Below, in pieces: positions 6,181 through 8,922 of a stretch of 8,922 bases of DNA. The notes beneath the pieces are model-generated. The model saw only the letters and a list, made by a program, of their open reading frames with translations, made no database searches and had not been told where the DNA came from. Position 1 is the first letter of the stretch, and every line of letters begins with the position of its first letter. A program made the translations under genes and the position numbers. Source of the stretch: an uncultured Bacilli bacterium (GTDB lineage: Bacteria > Bacillota_I > Bacilli_A > RF39 > UBA660); contig CANQEF010000045.1 in the NCBI GenBank assembly GCA_947594675.1, positions 1 to 8,922 of the forward strand. The letters run 5' to 3'.

Positions 6181-6660
6181 TACTGGCCTATCATAAGGAT
6201 CTTTTCCATCTTCCCAATAAATTTTTGCCATTGCTGCAATATTATAATGAGCATTACCACTAATTAAAGGCATATTATGCTTTTCAAAATAATCAAATTC
6301 AACTTCATATATTTTATAAAAAGATTCAGATAAATTTTTATTTTTTATAAATTCTTTAACACCTATTTTATCAAAAGCAAAAAATGATTGATATCGAGAT
6401 AATTTAGTTTTATAATTTAGCATTCTTTCATACTCAAAAATGATATCCATAACATAACTTAAAGGCATAGCATCGTTATTCGATAATTCATTATTTAATA
6501 AATAATGAATTCCATAATGTGAGAGACCTTTACCATAATATAACATTGTAGAATTTAAAGCCTGATCTTTTAATTCGTTTCCAAAATGAATATTTTCTTG
6601 CAATTTAAGTGCTTGACCCTTATTCATTGTTCCATATCTATCAATATGATATAGTTTCAT
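6178..6660 (-). CDS. DUF2441-like protein (possible ADP-ribosyltransferase fold), C-terminus frameshifted
   Basis: The frame encodes 160 aa from ATG 6658-6660, with AGGA about 9 nt upstream, and lies 35 nt after the recombinase gene in the same direction, so it is probably co-transcribed. The N-terminus KLYHIDR (2-8) is followed by FEYER (75-79), SRYQSFFAF (88-96), YEVEF (118-122) and YWEDGKD (148-154). This order, an initial Y-H-I strand, E-x-x-R, S-R followed by a hydrophobic strand, Y-E-V and a YW-G end, resembles DUF2441-type proteins. As I recall, those are placed with ADP-ribosyltransferase-like folds. No target or activity can be read from the sequence. The natural ending appears to be in another frame (6113-6180), so this copy may be defective or carry a sequence error. 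A cargo, toxin or defence role is inference from its place in a mobile element. Confidence 0.6.
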   Translation of the reverse strand: MKLYHIDRYGTMNKGQALKLQENIHFGNELKDQALNSTMLYYGKGLSHYGIHYLLNNELSNNDAMPLSYVMDIIFEYERMLNYKTKLSRYQSFFAFDKIGVKEFIKNKNLSESFYKIYEVEFDYFEKHNMPLISGNAHYNIAAMAKIYWEDGKDPYDRPV

Positions 6661-6695
6661 ATCATCAATTCCTATGTAAATACAGTAACATATTT

Positions 6696-8261
6696 TTACT
6701 TAATATTAAAGTTAACTTTAATATTTATATTCTTATCTTCAAATATTTCTATTCTATCAATTAGATTAATTATAAGTTCTCTATCAGGCTCTTTCATAGA
6801 TAGAAATTTATTAATATATTCTACTATAACTTTATTTTTAGATTTTTCACTTATTATATCATTAATATCATCATTTAAATCATCATATTTTTTCTGTTTG
6901 ATACTTAGTTCATTTTCTAGCTTGATTTTAACTCTTTCAAATTGTTCTTCAGTAATTTTTTTATTTAACTTATCAATATAAGTGGCATCTAAATTATCAT
7001 TAATTTGTTTAATGTCATTATTAAGTATTTCTAGTTCCTTTTTATTACTAACATTACTCGTTTTATCTAAATTAGATAAAACATTATTTTTAATTTTATT
7101 TTTGCTAATATAATTCAAACACATTTTAGTCAAGGAATTAATGATTAATTTCTCTAACCCATCATAATTATTTGAATGAGTTGTACAAAGTTTTTGTTTC
7201 ATATAAGTTCTATAATAATTACAAATCGTATAACATCTATTATCTTTTTTTCTTCGTGATTGAATGGATATTCTGTGTCCACAGTCTCCACAATATAAAA
7301 GTCCATCTAGTAAATGAATTTCTTTTTTTTCATTTCTGCCTTTATTTTTAGAAATCCTTTTTTGCACTTCATAAAAAACATCTCTATCAATAATTGCATC
7401 ATGAGTATTTTCAACAATAATATAATCACATTCATTATTTTTAACGACTTTTTTCACTTTATAATTTACTTTACTTCTTTTGTTTTGCACTAAATCACCT
7501 ACATACATTCTATTGGTTAAAATATCTCTAATTGTCTTAGAATGCCACTCTCCATACTTTAAATTATAATGACTTTTCCATTCAAAATTATAGTATTGAG
7601 CTGGAGTTTTAACTCCTTCATTAGTTAATTGTTTCGCTATTTTAAAAAAAGATAAACCTTCTAAACACATATCAAATATTTTTTTAACAATATCTGCTTG
7701 TTCTTCATTTATTACTAAATGATTTTTGTCATTTTTATCTTGATCATACCCAAATGGAGTTCTACCTCCTACCCATTTACCTTCTTTCATTTTTGCTTTT
7801 AAACTAGACTTTATTTTTTTAGAAATATCTTTAGCATACATATCATTCATTATAGCTTTAAATGGTGCAATATCATTATTAGAATTATCTAAAAAGGTAT
7901 CTATGTTATCAGTGACTGCAATATATCTAACATTATGCTCTGGAAAATATTTTTCTATTAAATTTCCTGTCCCAATATAATCTCTACCAAGTCTTGACAT
8001 ATCTTTCGTAATAACCATATTTATTTTACCTAATTCTATATCGTTTAATAATCTATTAAAATTTGGTCTATCAAAATTAGTTCCTGAATATCCATCATCA
8101 ATATAAATATCATAAACTCTTAAATTATTCTCTTTAACATATTGAAGTAATAAACTTTTTTGATTTGTAATACTCTCACTCATTTCAGTCTTATCATCAT
8201 CTTCCCTAGATAATCTTATATAAAGTCCAACACTATATATTTTATTTAAACTCTCTAACAA
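6696..8261 (-). CDS. Large serine recombinase / integrase
   Basis: The gene encodes 521 aa from a TTG at 8259-8261. This start is chosen because GGAAGGAG lies 6 nt upstream and it overlaps the stop of the 58-aa gene; an ATG 11 codons earlier (8294) has a weaker site. The resolvase catalytic domain (about 8-150) has YIRLSRED with nucleophile Ser18 and Arg16, and DMSRLGRDY (87-95) with the catalytic arginines. A recombinase domain (about 158-300) begins near GKWVGGRTPFGY. A zinc ribbon is seen at C324-x2-C327 with further Cys at 343, 347 and 359. A coiled coil (about 405-475) and a short strand-rich C-terminus follow. These proteins integrate and excise elements between short att sites through a Ser-DNA intermediate, often with a separate directionality factor. 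All key residues are present, so it appears functional. It belongs to the same broad family as SpoIVCA of the skin element. The neighbouring broken coat gene is the candidate target. Confidence 0.92.
   Translation of the reverse strand: MLESLNKIYSVGLYIRLSREDDDKTEMSESITNQKSLLLQYVKENNLRVYDIYIDDGYSGTNFDRPNFNRLLNDIELGKINMVITKDMSRLGRDYIGTGNLIEKYFPEHNVRYIAVTDNIDTFLDNSNNDIAPFKAIMNDMYAKDISKKIKSSLKAKMKEGKWVGGRTPFGYDQDKNDKNHLVINEEQADIVKKIFDMCLEGLSFFKIAKQLTNEGVKTPAQYYNFEWKSHYNLKYGEWHSKTIRDILTNRMYVGDLVQNKRSKVNYKVKKVVKNNECDYIIVENTHDAIIDRDVFYEVQKRISKNKGRNEKKEIHLLDGLLYCGDCGHRISIQSRRKKDNRCYTICNYYRTYMKQKLCTTHSNNYDGLEKLIINSLTKMCLNYISKNKIKNNVLSNLDKTSNVSNKKELEILNNDIKQINDNLDATYIDKLNKKITEEQFERVKIKLENELSIKQKKYDDLNDDINDIISEKSKNKVIVEYINKFLSMKEPDRELIINLIDRIEIFEDKNINIKVNFNIK
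6702..6725. repeat. 24-bp perfect palindrome at the 3' end of the recombinase gene
   Basis: The arms AATATTAAAGTT and AACTTTAATATT are perfect reverse complements with no spacer. The palindrome lies within the last codons of the recombinase (encoding the KVNFNI region), 4 nt before the stop codon. It could be a protein-binding site or a hairpin between the recombinase and the DUF2441-like cistron. It has no adjacent T-tract long enough to call a terminator. Confidence 0.85.
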
Positions 8262-8431
8262 TTTTTTCTCCTTCCTTGAGATAAATAAGTACATGATGAT
8301 AGTACCTCACATTTTTTATTTTTACAAATCATTAGAATATATTTTTTTAGTTCTTTATTTAAAACTTTTATAAAAATATCATTAATATCTTTTTCTTCAC
8401 TGAATATATAATTAATCTTGTACTTATCCAT
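8255..8431 (-). CDS. 58-aa protein upstream of and coupled to the recombinase
   Basis: The ATG at 8429-8431 has GAGGTG (8439-8444) 7 nt upstream. A GTG at 8446 is in frame but overlaps this ribosome binding site. The protein starts MDKYKINYIFSEEKDINDIF and continues with IKVLNKELKKYI, a short acidic segment followed by an amphipathic basic helix, then two Cys pairs. Small proteins with an F/YxFSE...DIxDIF-like opening are, from memory, common just upstream of serine recombinases in clostridial elements; their function is unknown to me. The stop TAG overlaps the TTG start of the recombinase by 7 nt, so translation is probably coupled. A recombination directionality factor or transcription regulator are possibilities, but nothing in the sequence decides between them. 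Confidence 0.65.
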   Translation of the reverse strand: MDKYKINYIFSEEKDINDIFIKVLNKELKKYILMICKNKKCEVLSSCTYLSQGRRKNC

Positions 8432-8469
8432 AATTAAGCACCTCACTTAAACTTATGGATAAAATGTTA

Positions 8470-8498
8470 ATTTTAGTAATACTAAATTGTAATATCAA
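8470..8498 (-). promoter_or_regulatory. Sigma-A promoter of the recombinase operon
   Basis: On the minus strand TTGATA (8493-8498), a 17-nt spacer and TAAAAT (8470-8475) give a leader of about 30 nt before the 58-aa gene. This is a housekeeping-type promoter, not an obvious sigma-E or sigma-K site, which bears on whether excision could be sporulation-specific. Confidence 0.65.
8472..8486. promoter_or_regulatory. Probable operator inside the recombinase promoter
   Basis: TTTAGTA, one central base and TACTAAA form a perfect inverted repeat with 7-bp arms. It covers most of the -10 hexamer (8470-8475) and the adjacent spacer, a position where a dimeric repressor would block RNA polymerase. The repressor is not identified. 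Confidence 0.5.
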
Positions 8499-8585
8499 CC
8501 TAGAAATTAGGATGAATTTTGTAAGTACAAAATAAGAGTGTATTAAGAATAAATAATTATTTTATAATATTTTAGAACATATAAA

Positions 8586-8638
8586 AATCATCCTAAAATT
8601 TTCAAATTAATAAAAATTATAGGATGATTAATTTTTTT
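8586..8638. terminator. Long-hairpin, bidirectional terminator after the Fic gene
   Basis: AATCATCCTA (8586-8595) pairs with TAGGATGATT (8620-8629); the loop also holds AATTTT/AAAATT pairing. For the leftward fic gene the hairpin is followed by TTTTTAT; for rightward transcription it is followed by AATTTTTTT. It begins 11 nt after the fic stop codon. Confidence 0.65.
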
Positions 8639-8640
8639 AG

Positions 8641-8922
8641 TTATTTTTCTTCAATTTCAAAATTTAATAATTCTTCACAAGTTTTTTCAAACAAATCTTG
8701 TTCATGTTTTATTGTATCAATTAAAAACATTTTATCATTTTCATATTCTTTTAGACCTCTCATATAATAAGGTTTATCACTATCTAATACAATAAATGGC
8801 ATAACGTTATTTTTTAAACATTCTTTAAACATTATTATTCTGCCTACACGCCCATTTCCATCTCCAAAAGGATGAATTCTTTCAAATCTAAAATGAAAAT
8901 CAACTATATCTTCTAGAGTAAT
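8641..8922 (-). CDS. Fic-domain protein, C-terminal part (5' end beyond window)
   Basis: The last 93 codons are visible; the frame is open to the right edge. The Fic core motif HPFGDGNGRVGR (8839-8874) matches HxFx(D/E)GNGRxxR in full, including the catalytic His and the Gly-Asn-Gly-Arg anion-binding loop, so the visible part looks active. Fic enzymes usually transfer AMP from ATP to hydroxyl side chains of target proteins, and some act as toxins. The motif is preceded by DFHFRFERI and followed by a helix (IIMFKECLKNN) and a short, acidic C-terminal tail ending in EIEEK. Any inhibitory (S/T)xxxE(G/N) helix or antitoxin would be N-terminal or in a neighbour outside the window. It ends in its own terminator 11 nt downstream and so is probably not in the recombinase transcript. 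Confidence 0.88.
   Translation of the reverse strand: MTLEDIVDFHFRFERIHPFGDGNGRVGRIIMFKECLKNNVMPFIVLDSDKPYYMRGLKEYENDKMFLIDTIKHEQDLFEKTCEELLNFEIEEK

Larger units (their letters stand above)
6090..8922. mobile_element. Integrative element with large serine recombinase (one end in window)
   Basis: The leftward genes for a Fic protein, a 58-aa protein, a large serine recombinase and a DUF2441-like protein lie between the broken coat gene and the right edge. The recombinase gene is near the end of the element, as is usual for serine-integrase elements. The left boundary is inferred between about 6086 (end of the open CotD-like frame) and 6112 (end of the DUF2441-like tail); the exact core of the attachment site cannot be fixed without the other end. 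The right end lies outside, and it is not certain that the Fic gene belongs to the element. Confidence 0.55.

Noticed and set aside
8541..8580. AT-rich palindromes such as AAATAATTATTT
   Set aside because: Short AT-only palindromes are expected by chance at this base composition.

Overview
The window is very AT-rich and looks like the chromosome of an uncultured, spore-forming, low-GC Bacillota (Firmicutes). The evidence is strong AGGAGG-type ribosome binding sites, sigma-A type promoters, a PrsA lipoprotein foldase, RecX, a short RNA polymerase omega subunit, two tiny YjcZ-type membrane proteins behind a sigma-K-like promoter, and the 3' end of a CotD-like spore coat gene. Tryptophan is encoded by TGG and the standard code fits. 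The species cannot be named from this.

Left part (1-2260): a partial minus-strand gene enters from the left edge. It encodes a soluble-looking protein with an alanine/proline-rich tail made of 42-bp tandem repeats. A divergent plus-strand gene encodes an unrecognised single-pass membrane protein of 251 residues. Convergent to it is a minus-strand pair of tiny genes (26 and 49 aa) of the YjcZ/tiny-transmembrane type, with overlapping stop codon and Shine-Dalgarno sequence and a plausible mother-cell promoter.

Centre (2260-5760): prsA reads rightward and ends in a bidirectional terminator. That terminator is shared with a convergent operon of recX followed by a polytopic GT-C-like membrane protein, with an 11-nt gene overlap. 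The recX operon has an extended -10 promoter. Upstream of it is rpoZ with its own terminator. The stretch 5755-5911 upstream of rpoZ holds no gene that I can support.

Right part (5910-8922): a terminator and the last 44 codons of a CotD-like spore coat gene are present, but the 5' part is missing. The break lies at about 6086-6112. To its right is a leftward cluster: a partial Fic-domain gene at the window edge, a 58-aa gene, a 521-aa large serine recombinase translationally coupled to it, and a DUF2441-like (possible ADP-ribosyltransferase fold) gene with a frameshifted 3' end. The simplest reading is an integrative element whose recombinase end abuts the 3' half of a coat gene. The precedents (skin in sigK, SPbeta in spsM) raise the possibility of sporulation-linked excision. 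The other end of the element and the 5' half of the coat gene are not in the window, so this is a hypothesis.

No rRNA, tRNA, CRISPR array or riboswitch was recognised.
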